Position numbers and translations under genes: made by a program. The notes beneath the pieces are model-generated. The model was not told where the DNA came from and ran no database searches. It saw only the letters and a list, made by a program, of their open reading frames with translations. This document shows positions 41,295 to 50,263 of a DNA stretch of 64,000 bases, in pieces (within the stretch, counting starts at the first letter, position 1; the number at the start of each line of letters is the position of its first letter). The DNA is from Acidobacteriota bacterium. Lineage in GTDB: Bacteria; Acidobacteriota; Terriglobia; Terriglobales; Acidobacteriaceae. Where the stretch lies: positions 124,001 through 188,000 of the forward strand of contig JAFDVR010000008.1 in assembly GCA_018268855.1 (NCBI GenBank), given 5' to 3'.

Positions 41295-42173
41295 ATGAGC
41301 CACATGAAGGTACGCAAAGCTGTTTTTCCCGCCGCTGGAATGGGCACTCGATTTTTGCCCGCGACTAAGGCCACTCCTAAGGAGATGCTGCCGCTGGTGG
41401 ATAAGCCACTGATTCAGTACGGCGTGGAAGAAGCTGTGGCTGCAGGCTGCACGGAGATTCTGATCGTCACAGGTCGCGGCAAGGCGACCATGGAGGACCA
41501 CTTCGATAAATCGCCTGAGTTGGAAGCATCCCTGGAAGCACGCGGCAAAGAGGCTCTCCTGGAGGTTGTGCAATCAGTATCGAAACTGGCGCAGATTACG
41601 TATGTGCGTCAGCCTGAAGCGCTCGGGTTGGGCCACGCCGTACTGATGGCGAAAGCATTTGTCGGCAATGAGCCCTTTGCCGTGATTCTTCCAGACGACA
41701 TTGTGGATGCGAAGACCTCCTGCATTAAGCAGATGGTAGAGGCCTACGAACAGACCGGATCGTCCATTCTTGGATCAGAAGTGGTGGATGGCGATGCAAT
41801 CTCCGCATACGGCTGCCTTGACTGCACACCAGATGCAAACAATCCCAAGCTGCTTGCTGTAAAAGACATGGTGGAGAAGCCGGCTCCCGGCACCCAGCCA
41901 AGCCAGAACGCCATCATCGGACGTTATGTGCTTACGCCACGCATCTTTGAGATGCTGGAAAATATCAAGCCCGGCGCTGGCGGCGAACTCCAACTCACGG
42001 ACGGAATCAAAGCGCTGCTCCAGCACGAAAAAGTTTTTGGATTCACCTACGAAGGCAAGCGTCACGATGCGGGCGACAAGCTCGGTTTTTTGAAGGCCAC
42101 AGTCGAGTTTGCGCTCAAACGCGAAGACCTTGGACCGAAGTTCCGTGAGTGGCTGAAGAGCTTTCCGCTGTAA
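41295..42173 (+). CDS. galU: UTP-glucose-1-phosphate uridylyltransferase
   Basis: About 292 residues. It makes UDP-glucose from UTP and glucose 1-phosphate for envelope polysaccharides. Signs: KAVFPAAGMGTRFLPATKATPKEMLPLVDKPLIQYGVEEA, the nucleotide loop and Lys; VTGRGKATMEDHFD; VRQPEALGLGHAVL; LPDDIVD; and GGELQLTDGI. A TTG at 41289 lies 6 nt after AAAAGGA and gives a longer start; the ATG at 41295 has a 12-nt spacing. Either is possible. Confidence 0.95.
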   Translation: MSHMKVRKAVFPAAGMGTRFLPATKATPKEMLPLVDKPLIQYGVEEAVAAGCTEILIVTGRGKATMEDHFDKSPELEASLEARGKEALLEVVQSVSKLAQITYVRQPEALGLGHAVLMAKAFVGNEPFAVILPDDIVDAKTSCIKQMVEAYEQTGSSILGSEVVDGDAISAYGCLDCTPDANNPKLLAVKDMVEKPAPGTQPSQNAIIGRYVLTPRIFEMLENIKPGAGGELQLTDGIKALLQHEKVFGFTYEGKRHDAGDKLGFLKATVEFALKREDLGPKFREWLKSFPL

Positions 42174-42240
42174 TCACATTGTCTTTCCAGGAAGCGCTCC
42201 ACAAAGACATTAGCGATATAGCAATGGAATTAAATGCGCA

Positions 42241-43776
42241 CTACTGTGTAGTACCTGTCAGAAATATCTGAGTAGCCTTTCCGCCGTAGATGCGGTAAAG
42301 AGCGAACTGTCGCGCATTCTGCTTCCGCAACTCAAACAGGAGGGATGCGCGATTGCTTGCGTCAGCATCGACTGCGTCGACGAGGCGCAAGCGTGGTGTA
42401 CGGTTCAAATGGTCGGCATCAGTAAGCGAGCGCAGCAGCGGCTGCAACGTGCCGAAGGTGTCCGGCGCAGCCACCACTGTGACATAGCGGAGCTGCTCGC
42501 CCGTGCCTTCGGTATGTGCGGTGAGCACATACGTCGGCGTGGAGTTATAGGCCAGATCGTATGCGTAAAACTGCACGTCTTCCAGCACATATGAAGTCGC
42601 GCCTGGTGTGCCACTCTTTCTGCCTGCGGCATGTGTTGGTGCTGTCTTTGCTCTCCGGCGCGAAGAAGTTACAGAGCGGCTTGTGGAAGTACCAGCAGAA
42701 TGAGATGCATTGTCAGCAGTGCTGGCTACACTCCGTTCCAGCCTTGCAATCGCATTGTTCGGCGTAGCCGTAGGATTCGCTGTCTGCGCTGCCAATGCAG
42801 GATTGGCAAGGATGGAACGCGCCATTGTCTCCATCTGCGCTTTTATCTTGTCTCGCTCGGTATCTGCCAGAAACGGATGCGTGAAGTCGTGCTCCGGACG
42901 ATCCACTGCATCGGACACGGCTACCATCTGGTGCATGTTGTCTGGAATGCCCTTGAGACCACCAATATCTTCGCCAGTCATGCTGCCTGCTGGGCGTCCA
43001 CGATGGAGCGTAGGGCGGTTGGGATCATCGAGTAAGGCCGAGCGCTTCTCTGTAACACCCGGTGCATCGTTCAATGGAGGCGCCGAAGTATCGCGGCGGC
43101 GAAATACCGGACGATTATCATCTTTCGTAGGATCGGGCGGCACTTCGCTCACACCCGAAACATCGCGCTTCTTTTGCTGTTTTTCCTGGTCTTTGCGTGG
43201 ATTGCCGGTCGTAATCTCCTCACGCTTGAACGTGGGCCGCTCCGGGTCAGGTTGATCAGAGTCCACCTTTGCCTCAGCCTCGTCATCCTTGCCATTGCTC
43301 TTCGTGTCTGGCTTTGAAGTGAACTTCGGCCCGCCCTCCTGCACCACATGCGCATCGCCTTGGCGGACGTTCGCTGTCTCTTCCACAATCTTCGGCTTCT
43401 TTGGGGCGAGATACTTGCCATATCCAAACCAGCCATCGTCATAATGAGCGGCAAGAACAGCTCCTGGTGCATGCAGATTTCGCGCAAACGATAAATCGAT
43501 GAACCCTTTAGGTGCTCCCGCAACCTGCAATTGATAACGTGTGTCCGATGCAAGCGCGAGCGGGACCGGCTGTGCAAGATAAATCGCTGCATCCTCAAAG
43601 TGCCCATAGATAAACAGCGAAACAGGAACTAGTCGCGAGCCCTCCGGCTTATTGATGTCTCCCGTCCACTCATACACACCGATGGCACGGGTAACGGCTT
43701 GCGGATCACGAACGTGGTGCATTTGCGCGGTGGCAAAGCTGGCAGTGAAAAGCAAAATTGCGGCAAGGAGGCGCAT
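42241..43776 (-). CDS. exported protein of unknown function
   Basis: 511 residues from the ATG at 43776, which starts a signal peptide (LLAAILLFTASFATAQ). An N-terminal domain of about 120 residues (AIGVYEWTGDINKPEGSRLVPVSLF, ASDTRYQLQVAGAPKGFIDLSF) is followed by 220 residues of charged low-complexity linker with many Lys, Glu, Pro and Arg. A Ser/Thr-rich stretch and a C-terminal domain (YVLTAHTEGTGEQLRYVTVVAAPD) complete it. No motif is recognised. The frame is open to 43890, but that upstream part runs into the SIMPL gene's promoter region. It is divergent from that gene. Confidence 0.65.
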   Translation of the reverse strand: MRLLAAILLFTASFATAQMHHVRDPQAVTRAIGVYEWTGDINKPEGSRLVPVSLFIYGHFEDAAIYLAQPVPLALASDTRYQLQVAGAPKGFIDLSFARNLHAPGAVLAAHYDDGWFGYGKYLAPKKPKIVEETANVRQGDAHVVQEGGPKFTSKPDTKSNGKDDEAEAKVDSDQPDPERPTFKREEITTGNPRKDQEKQQKKRDVSGVSEVPPDPTKDDNRPVFRRRDTSAPPLNDAPGVTEKRSALLDDPNRPTLHRGRPAGSMTGEDIGGLKGIPDNMHQMVAVSDAVDRPEHDFTHPFLADTERDKIKAQMETMARSILANPALAAQTANPTATPNNAIARLERSVASTADNASHSAGTSTSRSVTSSRRRAKTAPTHAAGRKSGTPGATSYVLEDVQFYAYDLAYNSTPTYVLTAHTEGTGEQLRYVTVVAAPDTFGTLQPLLRSLTDADHLNRTPRLRLVDAVDADASNRASLLFELRKQNARQFALYRIYGGKATQIFLTGTTQ

Positions 43777-43879
43777 ATCTATCAGTATTGGACGTAACAG
43801 CCATCTATTCCGTTGACGGACAAGGTACGTGAAGATTATCCACAGAACAGAAGCGCACACTGGTTGCGCTGGAGGCGAT

Positions 43880-44617
43880 ATGGAACACACGAAAGAAGCC
43901 GCCGTTTTGGGTGGAACGCTTTTTCTTGGGCTGGTTCTCGGCGGATGGATGCTTGGCAGTCAGATCAAAGCCATCAAACTGGCTGACCGGTATGTTGCCG
44001 TGCGCGGACTGGCAGAGCGCAATGTGAAGAGCGATCTTGCCATCTGGACGCTGACCGTAAGCGCCAGTGGAGACGATTACGCCTCCGTGCTGCATCAGGC
44101 GGCAGATGGCAAAGACAAGACGGTGGCATTTCTCACGAGCGCAGGCATCCAGCAGAACGAGATCGCCGTGGCGTCGCCTGACGTGACCGACAAGCAGGCG
44201 CGCGAATACGGCAACAACGACAAAGGACCGCGCTATCTCGTATCGCAGCAGGTGGTGGTCACGTCGCCACGGGTGGACGCAGTGAGCGCCGCGAATGCCA
44301 AAACGGCGTCCCTGCTGGATCAGGGTGTAATGCTGGGACGCAATCAGGTGCAGTACAAATTCAGTTCGCTGAATTCCATCAAGCCCGACATGATCAGCGA
44401 AGCCACGAAGAATGCTCGTGAGGCCGCGGAGCGCTTCGCCGCCGACTCAGGGTCGAAGGTGGGCGCAATCCGTTCTGCATCTCAGGGGCAGTTTTCGATC
44501 TCCGCACCGAACGAGGGCGGTGCGGAACCGAACCCATACGGCGGCGACAATGGTGACTCCAGCATGATGAAGAAGGTCCGCGTCGTTACTTCAACCGACT
44601 ATTATCTGGAGAAGTGA
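43880..44617 (+). CDS. SIMPL (DUF541) domain protein
   Basis: 245 residues from the ATG at 43880, which is 5 nt after GGAGG. One N-terminal membrane helix (AVLGGTLFLGLVLGGWMLGS) is followed by the SIMPL domain: VRGLAERNVKSDLAIWTLTVSASGDD, GIQQNEIAVASPDVTD, SQQVVVTSPRVDAV, and ATKNAREAAERFAADSGSKVGAIRSASQG. Members are thought to be envelope-linked proteins involved in oxidative stress. It is followed 9 nt later by Bcp peroxiredoxin, which supports a link to oxidative defence. Confidence 0.87.
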   Translation: MEHTKEAAVLGGTLFLGLVLGGWMLGSQIKAIKLADRYVAVRGLAERNVKSDLAIWTLTVSASGDDYASVLHQAADGKDKTVAFLTSAGIQQNEIAVASPDVTDKQAREYGNNDKGPRYLVSQQVVVTSPRVDAVSAANAKTASLLDQGVMLGRNQVQYKFSSLNSIKPDMISEATKNAREAAERFAADSGSKVGAIRSASQGQFSISAPNEGGAEPNPYGGDNGDSSMMKKVRVVTSTDYYLEK

Positions 44618-44626
44618 GGTCATGCA

Positions 44627-45079
44627 ATGAAGATTGACGATGTAGTGGATTTTGATGCTCTGGATGAGAACGGTGAACCGGTAAAGCTCTCCGATTTCCG
44701 CGGTAAGCCCGTGGTGCTGTTCTTTTACCCCAAGGCAGATACGCCGGGATGCACCATTGAAGCCTGCGAGTTCCGCGACTCATTCGGCGACCTAAAGAAG
44801 GCCGGCGTGACCGTGCTCGGCATCTCGCGCGACAAGCCCGGCGCGCAGAAGAAGTTCAAGGAGAAATTCGATCTGCCTTACACCCTTCTTGCCGATCCCG
44901 AACAGGTCGTCTGCAAACAGTTCGATGTGATCAAGAACAAGACCATGTACGGCAAGCCGGTCACCGGCATCGAGCGCTCGACATTTCTCTTCGACAAGGA
45001 CGGAAAGCTGGTGGAAGAGATGCGCAAGGTCACGCCCGAAGGACACGCCGCGGAAATACTCAGCAAATTCAAGAAATAA
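44627..45079 (+). CDS. bcp: thioredoxin-dependent peroxiredoxin (Bcp/PrxQ)
   Basis: 150 residues. It reduces hydrogen peroxide and lipid hydroperoxides. Peroxidatic Cys42 and resolving Cys47 are in TPGCTIEACEFRD, the atypical 2-Cys PrxQ spacing. The FFYPKADTPG and TFLFDKDGKL strands are standard. The stop codon abuts the stop of the convergent deacetylase gene. Thioredoxin is the likely reductant. Confidence 0.95.
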   Translation: MKIDDVVDFDALDENGEPVKLSDFRGKPVVLFFYPKADTPGCTIEACEFRDSFGDLKKAGVTVLGISRDKPGAQKKFKEKFDLPYTLLADPEQVVCKQFDVIKNKTMYGKPVTGIERSTFLFDKDGKLVEEMRKVTPEGHAAEILSKFKK

Positions 45080-45793
45080 CTAAAGCGCAATAAACCGCAG
45101 CCCTGGCCGCATCAGCAACTCCGCTGTTGCGGCCAGCGTGTTTGCGCGAGAAGCCAGCTTTTGTGGTGTATCCAGGTGCGAGGCATCATGGAGCAAAATA
45201 TTGCTTCCCCGCCCTTTGCGCTGATTGCGCCCCACATCGCGATCGATATTGGCAATGATCGCCTCCACGCTGAGCGGCTGCCAGTCCTTTGCGGTCACGT
45301 TCCACATCACAGGTTCCAGGTGCATGGCGCGCGCAACACGCAGAGTAGCGGGATTACGTGCGCCGAACGGCGGACGGAAGAGACGGGGCGTGACGCCTGT
45401 AGTGTCCGCAATGAGCCGCTGACAATCTGCAAGTTCGCGATGCGTGGTCGCCGAAGATGACCGGAACAGGTTCGGGTGCGTCATGGTGTGATTGCCGATG
45501 CTGTGCCCTTCCTCGGCAATCCGTCGTGCCAGTTGAGGATAGCGGCGGACGTGCTCTCCTATCAGAAAAAATGTGGCGTGCACATTATGCTGCGCCAGTA
45601 ACTCCAGCAGAGCCGGTGTGTTGTCCGGACTGGGGCCGTCGTCGTATGTAAGGGCCACTTCAGACGGGTCATCGCCGGCAATCCATGTGTGGCCATAGAT
45701 CTGCGAAGTAGGCCACATCCCTGCATACAGAGCGCCTCCAGCAAGGAGTGCTGTAGCCGAAAGTCCCAATGCAGCAGTTGCAAACGGATTCAT
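45080..45793 (-). CDS. polysaccharide deacetylase family protein (NodB domain)
   Basis: 237 residues. An N-terminal hydrophobic anchor or signal (TAALGLSATALLAGGALYAG) precedes the NodB fold: VALTYDDGPSPDNTP with Asp51/Asp52, GHSIGNHTMTHPNL with His102 and His106, LFRPPFGARNPATLR, and LLHDAS. These form the zinc site and catalytic base and acid. It probably deacetylates peptidoglycan or an exported polysaccharide. It is divergent from the CheW gene and convergent on bcp. Confidence 0.9.
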   Translation of the reverse strand: MNPFATAALGLSATALLAGGALYAGMWPTSQIYGHTWIAGDDPSEVALTYDDGPSPDNTPALLELLAQHNVHATFFLIGEHVRRYPQLARRIAEEGHSIGNHTMTHPNLFRSSSATTHRELADCQRLIADTTGVTPRLFRPPFGARNPATLRVARAMHLEPVMWNVTAKDWQPLSVEAIIANIDRDVGRNQRKGRGSNILLHDASHLDTPQKLASRANTLAATAELLMRPGLRFIAL

Positions 45794-45851
45794 GCATCTA
45801 TAAGTCTAGCGGCATTTGCTCGAACGGTATGCGGCGTGGGAAGCTTGAGCG

Positions 45852-46304
45852 GTGAGTGTGCATACCATCTACGCCAATGCCGCCCAGCAACCTTATCTGG
45901 TTGTGACGGCGGGAGAGGTGCATTGTGCCCTGCCGCTTAGCGGAGTTGCGGAGATTTCACGCCCTCCGCAAGGCGATCTGCCCACCTCTATCGTTCTACG
46001 CGGACGCGAGATGCGCCTGTTCGATCTGCCCACCATACTTGGCGTAGATATAGCAGCCAGAACACGCATCATCCGGCTGTGTCTTCAACATGATCGTGAG
46101 GCAGCCCTCGCTGTCAGCACTGTGCCGGGAGCACGCCTCTTCGACCCTGAAACATTCACACCCATACGCATTGCGCCAGGATCTGGACAAACGCCATATC
46201 CAGACGCAATACAGACTTACGGCGACATCCTGGCACTCCTTCGTGCAGGTGGATGTGTAGGGGAGTTCGCCCCAGCCTCGTCTGAAAATAAAGGCAATAA
46301 CTGA
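45852..46304 (+). CDS. CheW-like protein, first of a Wsp-like trio
   Basis: 150 residues from a GTG. A CheW-type fold: YLVVTAGEVHCALPLSGVAEIS, a GREMRLFDLPTILG segment typical of the RGxxxPVxDL strand, then IIRLCLQHDREAALAVSTV. CheW links receptors to a histidine kinase. The pattern is diverged, especially in the RG(x)PVxDL block. It overlaps the CheR gene by 1 nt. The order CheW-CheR/TPR-CheW matches wspB-wspC-wspD. Confidence 0.82.
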   Translation: MSVHTIYANAAQQPYLVVTAGEVHCALPLSGVAEISRPPQGDLPTSIVLRGREMRLFDLPTILGVDIAARTRIIRLCLQHDREAALAVSTVPGARLFDPETFTPIRIAPGSGQTPYPDAIQTYGDILALLRAGGCVGEFAPASSENKGNN

Positions 46305-47830
46305 TGCAGAAGTTCGGGCCACAGGAGTTTCGGGATATTGATGCTGTTCTGGATCGCTGCTTCGGCGGCAGTCCAGAAGAAAACCGCCGGCCGCATCTGG
46401 AGATTGCCTTCCATAGCCGCATGCGTTCTACTCGCCGGGGCGATCTTGCCGTCTATCTCACTTTTTTGCAGGAAGATGAACACGAACAGGGGGCACTGGC
46501 TTCTCTTCTGACCGTCGGTGAAACCTACTTCTTTCGTACAGAGCAGCACTTTGACGCGCTGCGCGATATTGCCATTCCTGAACTGCTGCGGATGGGCCGT
46601 AAGCGTATACGCATGCTTTCCGCTGCGTGTGCCAGTGGTGAAGAAGCATACTCCATGGCGATGGTGGCCACCATGGCACACCTGGCTCCGGCTGTAGAGA
46701 TCGAAGGCATCGACGTAAATCCCGTAGCGCTGGAAAAGGCGCGCGCAGGCATGTACACAGACTGGTCATTACGCTCCACCACACCTGCCGTTCGTGATCG
46801 CTTCTTCAAAAAAACGGGCAGGCAATGGCAGATCGATGACGCTATCCGCAGCGCGGTACACTTCCAGGCCGGCAACCTGATGGCGCTCGCTCCAGAGCAG
46901 TTCACCCCAGGCAAAAACGGTGAACGTAACTTCGATGTGATCTTCTGCCGCAATGCGCTCATCTATTTCAAGCACCACGCCATTGTGGAAGCCGTGCACC
47001 GGCTCTGTGCCCTCCTGCGTCCGGGTGGATATCTCTTCCTAGGTCCCACCGAAACCTTGCGCGGCATCTCACGCTCCTTCACGCTCTGTCATACGCATGG
47101 CACGTTCTACTATCGGCTGCATCATTGCGGAGACGACCGGCGCGAATTTTCCAAAGCGGAGCCGGACGAGTTCGCCGCGCTTACTTTTCCCGCGCCGCAC
47201 CTCCAGCCAGTAGACACGTCCATCGATACAGCCTGGTTTGACGAAATCCAGCGCTCCGCTGAGCGTGTGGAGGCGATGGCCCCGTCCCACGTAAAAAAGA
47301 AATCGGCAGGTAAGAGCAAGCTCACGCGCGAAAAGACACTGCTGGACGTACTAACGCTGATAGAGGCCGATGACATGACCAGCGCCTTGAAGAGCTTCGA
47401 GCAACTTCCAGAGGCAGAGCAGACCGCAATGCAGTCACGCATGGTTCGCGCAGCTCTGCTGATGCAGACCGGTAAACGTGAAGAGGCAGTGGAACTAGCC
47501 CGCGAAGCCATCCGCGAAGACGATCTGAACGCCGAAGCCCATTATTTGCTGTCCCTGGGTCTGGAAGAGACGGCCCCAGAAGAATCGCGCAAACATGCGG
47601 AAACTGCAGCTTATCTCGCTCCAAATTTTGCCATGGCGCAGGTACGGCTTGGCATGATGCAGGCACAGACCCATGAGACGGAACTGGCGCAGGCGTCTTT
47701 CAAAAGTGCGGTGGAGGCGCTTGGTACAGAAGACCGTCGCCGGCTCGCTCTCTTCGGCGGCGGATTTTCGGCTGCAGGCCTCCGCGCTATGTGCGAATCT
47801 GAGCTACGAGGCATGGAGAGACGCAAATGA
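46304..47830 (+). CDS. CheR-type receptor methyltransferase with a TPR tail (WspC-like)
   Basis: 508 residues. It should methylate glutamates of a chemoreceptor with S-adenosylmethionine. CheR signs: GETYFFRTEQHFDAL (Arg and Phe near the substrate site), LSAACASGEEAYSMAM (SAM loop), IEGIDVNPVALEKARAG, and FDVIFCRNALIYF. From about 335 to 500 are TPR-like helices (EADDMTSALKSFEQLPEAE, AREAIREDDLNAEAHYLLSLGLEE). CheR with TPRs is typical of WspC and FrzF. Starts inside the CheW stop and ends overlapping the next CheW by 4 nt. Confidence 0.92.
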   Translation: MQKFGPQEFRDIDAVLDRCFGGSPEENRRPHLEIAFHSRMRSTRRGDLAVYLTFLQEDEHEQGALASLLTVGETYFFRTEQHFDALRDIAIPELLRMGRKRIRMLSAACASGEEAYSMAMVATMAHLAPAVEIEGIDVNPVALEKARAGMYTDWSLRSTTPAVRDRFFKKTGRQWQIDDAIRSAVHFQAGNLMALAPEQFTPGKNGERNFDVIFCRNALIYFKHHAIVEAVHRLCALLRPGGYLFLGPTETLRGISRSFTLCHTHGTFYYRLHHCGDDRREFSKAEPDEFAALTFPAPHLQPVDTSIDTAWFDEIQRSAERVEAMAPSHVKKKSAGKSKLTREKTLLDVLTLIEADDMTSALKSFEQLPEAEQTAMQSRMVRAALLMQTGKREEAVELAREAIREDDLNAEAHYLLSLGLEETAPEESRKHAETAAYLAPNFAMAQVRLGMMQAQTHETELAQASFKSAVEALGTEDRRRLALFGGGFSAAGLRAMCESELRGMERRK

Positions 47831-48336
47831 GCGCACCGGGCTCCCTCGACAATACGGTAGATACGTTGCGCGCAGCATTTGATCGCGCCTTTACGCTGCC
47901 CGAGCGGCCAGAGCGGCCTCCATCGAGCGCATACGTCTGCATACGGGTGGCGGCGCGGCGATTTGCTTTGCGTGCAGACGAATCCCTGGGTGGACGCGCG
48001 GACGTGCCGGTGACACGGGTACCGTCCTCCAATCCCCTGTTGCTCGGTCTTGCCAACCTGCATGGATCGGTCATGCCGGTTTGCGATCTTCGGCAGATCG
48101 TTGGTGAGCCCGCACTCTCCTCTGCCACGGAGGTGGTTAACGGCATCATCATTGTTCGCCAGGGTAAAACTCTCCTTGCTCTGGCATGCGACGAAGTAAT
48201 GGGATTGGAATGGGTGCCGGACTCGGAGATCTATGGCGAAACCGTGGCCCTGCGCGATGGTGCCATCCCTCTGCTGCATGCGGCAGCCGTAATCGCAAGG
48301 GCAATCCCCGAGATGCAGGAAAAATCGCAGGACTGA
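47827..48336 (+). CDS. CheW-like protein, second of the trio (WspD-like)
   Basis: 169 residues. CheW domain: AYVCIRVAARRFALRADES, a conserved ANLHGSVMPVCDLRQIVG loop, NGIIIVRQGKTLLALACDEVMGLEWV. The N-terminal 45 residues are extra and Pro/Arg-rich. Starts at an ATG overlapping the CheR stop (ATGA). With the preceding two genes it makes a WspBCD-like unit, but the receptor (WspA), kinase (WspE), methylesterase (WspF) and diguanylate cyclase (WspR) are not in the window. Confidence 0.9.
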   Translation: MSAPGSLDNTVDTLRAAFDRAFTLPERPERPPSSAYVCIRVAARRFALRADESLGGRADVPVTRVPSSNPLLLGLANLHGSVMPVCDLRQIVGEPALSSATEVVNGIIIVRQGKTLLALACDEVMGLEWVPDSEIYGETVALRDGAIPLLHAAAVIARAIPEMQEKSQD

Positions 48337-48431
48337 ACGCAAATAAGGCGTTTGATGGCAGAAGCCCGAAATTTCCGTGCGATGCTTACCTTTTCTCCAG
48401 GCGGTGGTCTATCAAAACAGAGATTGATCTC

Positions 48432-48447
48432 CTGACTCCGGAGTCAG
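48432..48447 (+). promoter_or_regulatory. 16-nt palindrome over the ribosome-binding region of the sigma gene
   Basis: CTGACTCCGGAGTCAG is a perfect palindrome ending 8 nt before the ATG at 48456. In RNA it gives a 6-bp stem with a CCGG tetraloop, and it contains the only GGAG available as a Shine-Dalgarno site. It could block translation or be an operator in DNA. Confidence 0.4.
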
Positions 48448-48455
48448 AAAAAAAT

Positions 48456-49175
48456 ATGAGCACTCAGGCATTGCGTTGGAACGCGGGGCAGGCCGGGCTG
48501 GCCACTCCAGCGGTAGAATCTTCGGCAGCGATGAACAAGGCTGCCGTAACTCGTACACGGACACGTCTTACACCGGCACAGGTGGAAGCCAGGGCACAGC
48601 AACGTCTTGAAGATGACGATCTGATCCGCGAAGCCCAGGCCGGCAAGCGTGAGGCCTTCGATCAATTGGTGCGGCGGTATGACTCCAGCGTTCTTCGGCT
48701 CGCCCTGCACATGCTGGGCAACGAGCAGGACGCACAGGATGTGCATCAGGAGGCTTTCCTCAAGGCGTACCGGCACCTGTCGAACTTCCGCTTTGAGTGT
48801 TCGTTTTATACCTGGCTCTATCGCATTGTGACCAACCTTTGCCTTGACCAGATGCGCCGCAGAAAGTCACGGCGCGAAGATTCGGCGGTGGTCAGTGATG
48901 CCGAAGGCGGCGAGATTGACTTGATGGCAAACGTGGAGGACACGCGCAGCGGCGCGAACCCCGTACGCGAGTTGGAACGCAAGGTTTTGAACGAGCGCAT
49001 TCACGCTGCGCTGGACAAGTTAACACCGCGTGAACGCACCGTCTTTGAGCTGAAACACTACCAGGGGCTGAAGCTAAGGACGATCGGCGAGATGTTGCAG
49101 ACGACGGAAGAGACGGCCAAGAACACCCTCTTCCGTGCGACAAGAAAATTGCGGGCGAACCTGGCCGATGTCTAG
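48456..49175 (+). CDS. ECF sigma factor (RpoE-like)
   Basis: 239 residues. Region 2: DDDLIREAQAGKREAFDQLVRRYDSSVLRLAL, DAQDVHQEAFLKAYRHL, FECSFYTWLYRIVTNLCLDQMRRRK. Region 4: ALDKLTPRERTVFELKHYQGLKLRTIGEMLQTTEETAKNTLFRATRKL. It has about 55 extra basic residues before region 2. An in-frame ATG at 48531 would remove half of them. The downstream genes encode a zinc-finger anti-sigma factor and a PDZ protein, so this is a likely envelope-stress sigma system. It lies 119 nt after the CheW trio, possibly in the same transcript. Confidence 0.9.
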   Translation: MSTQALRWNAGQAGLATPAVESSAAMNKAAVTRTRTRLTPAQVEARAQQRLEDDDLIREAQAGKREAFDQLVRRYDSSVLRLALHMLGNEQDAQDVHQEAFLKAYRHLSNFRFECSFYTWLYRIVTNLCLDQMRRRKSRREDSAVVSDAEGGEIDLMANVEDTRSGANPVRELERKVLNERIHAALDKLTPRERTVFELKHYQGLKLRTIGEMLQTTEETAKNTLFRATRKLRANLADV

Positions 49176-49288
49176 GCTCACCGCATAAGAAGTTGCAGAG
49201 ATCTCCGACTGGCCGCCGGATGTAGAGGGACGGCCCGCGGAGGGTAGTTGCGAAGTAGATTTTGAGGCTGTGAATAAGGAATGACGCG

Positions 49289-50263
49289 ATGAAGTGTACT
49301 GCTGCCCAAGAACGGATCGTACTGCTGGCGTACGACGAGGAACTGCTCGAAAACGAAGCTGCAGAACTGGAACTCCACCTGCGCAGCTGCATGGAATGCC
49401 TGAAGGAATTTGAGGCCATGCAAAAGATGCAGACGATCATGATGTCGGAAAGCATCGTGGAGCCTTCCGCAAATCTGCTGGCCGAAAGCCGGTTGAAACT
49501 CGACGCAAAGCTGGATGAGATAGGTGCCGGCGGATGGATTGACCGCATGCGCGCGCATCTGTTTGGAAGCTGGGGATGGGTGAAGGCGGCCCCAGCGTTG
49601 ACCACACTTCTTCTGGGCGTTGGATTTTTAGGCGGTAATTTCCTCAATCGCTATCAGGTAGCGCATCAGCCTGTCCCGCGCGGCGCTGTCACGCTCTCCA
49701 ATCAAACCGAAGGCTTTATTGGCAACGTAAGTGGCATCGAACAGACGCCAAACTCGGATGTGGTGGAAGTGAAGTACAACCGCGTTGTGCCCGAAACGAT
49801 TCAGGGTTCGCTCTCGGATCCGCAGATTCGCCAGCTCCTGGTTGTCGGCGCAAAGAACGGCCTTTCCAGTGGCGTGCGAGAAAACAGTGTGTCCTTACTG
49901 GCTGCCGAATGTAAGACCGGTCACCGCTGCGAGGAAGGTGGCGACGGCAAGGGTGGAAACGGAGTGCGCGATGCTCTGCTGGTAAGTCTCCGTTACGACG
50001 AAAGCCCTTCTGTGCGCCTGAAAGCGCTGGAGGGTTTGCAGCCGTACATCGCTGCCGATCAACGCGTGCGCGATGCCGTGCTGGAGTCACTCATGCGTGA
50101 TCGTTCTGCCGACGTCCGTTCCCGTGCCATCGGCGTCCTGGAGCCGGTGCAGGCCGATTCCAGCGTGCGTCAGGTGATGCATACTGTCTCCACACGAGAC
50201 GAGAACCCATACATTCGTAACGCATCCACGCAGGTGCTGGAAGGTACGGACGGTCTGCAATGA
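49289..50263 (+). CDS. membrane-bound zinc-finger anti-sigma factor with HEAT-like repeats
   Basis: 324 residues. The N-terminal anti-sigma zinc finger (zf-HC2) shows Cys3, His30, Cys34 and Cys37 in the HxxxCxxC pattern. One membrane helix (about 100-119, APALTTLLLGVGFLGGNFL) follows. The outside part has Asp/Arg-rich HEAT-like units (DALLVSLRYDESPSVRLKALEGL, DAVLESLMRDRSADVRSRAIGVL). It should bind and inhibit the sigma factor encoded 113 nt upstream, with the periplasmic repeats acting as a sensor. HEAT repeats on an anti-sigma factor are uncommon. Confidence 0.85.
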   Translation: MKCTAAQERIVLLAYDEELLENEAAELELHLRSCMECLKEFEAMQKMQTIMMSESIVEPSANLLAESRLKLDAKLDEIGAGGWIDRMRAHLFGSWGWVKAAPALTTLLLGVGFLGGNFLNRYQVAHQPVPRGAVTLSNQTEGFIGNVSGIEQTPNSDVVEVKYNRVVPETIQGSLSDPQIRQLLVVGAKNGLSSGVRENSVSLLAAECKTGHRCEEGGDGKGGNGVRDALLVSLRYDESPSVRLKALEGLQPYIAADQRVRDAVLESLMRDRSADVRSRAIGVLEPVQADSSVRQVMHTVSTRDENPYIRNASTQVLEGTDGLQ

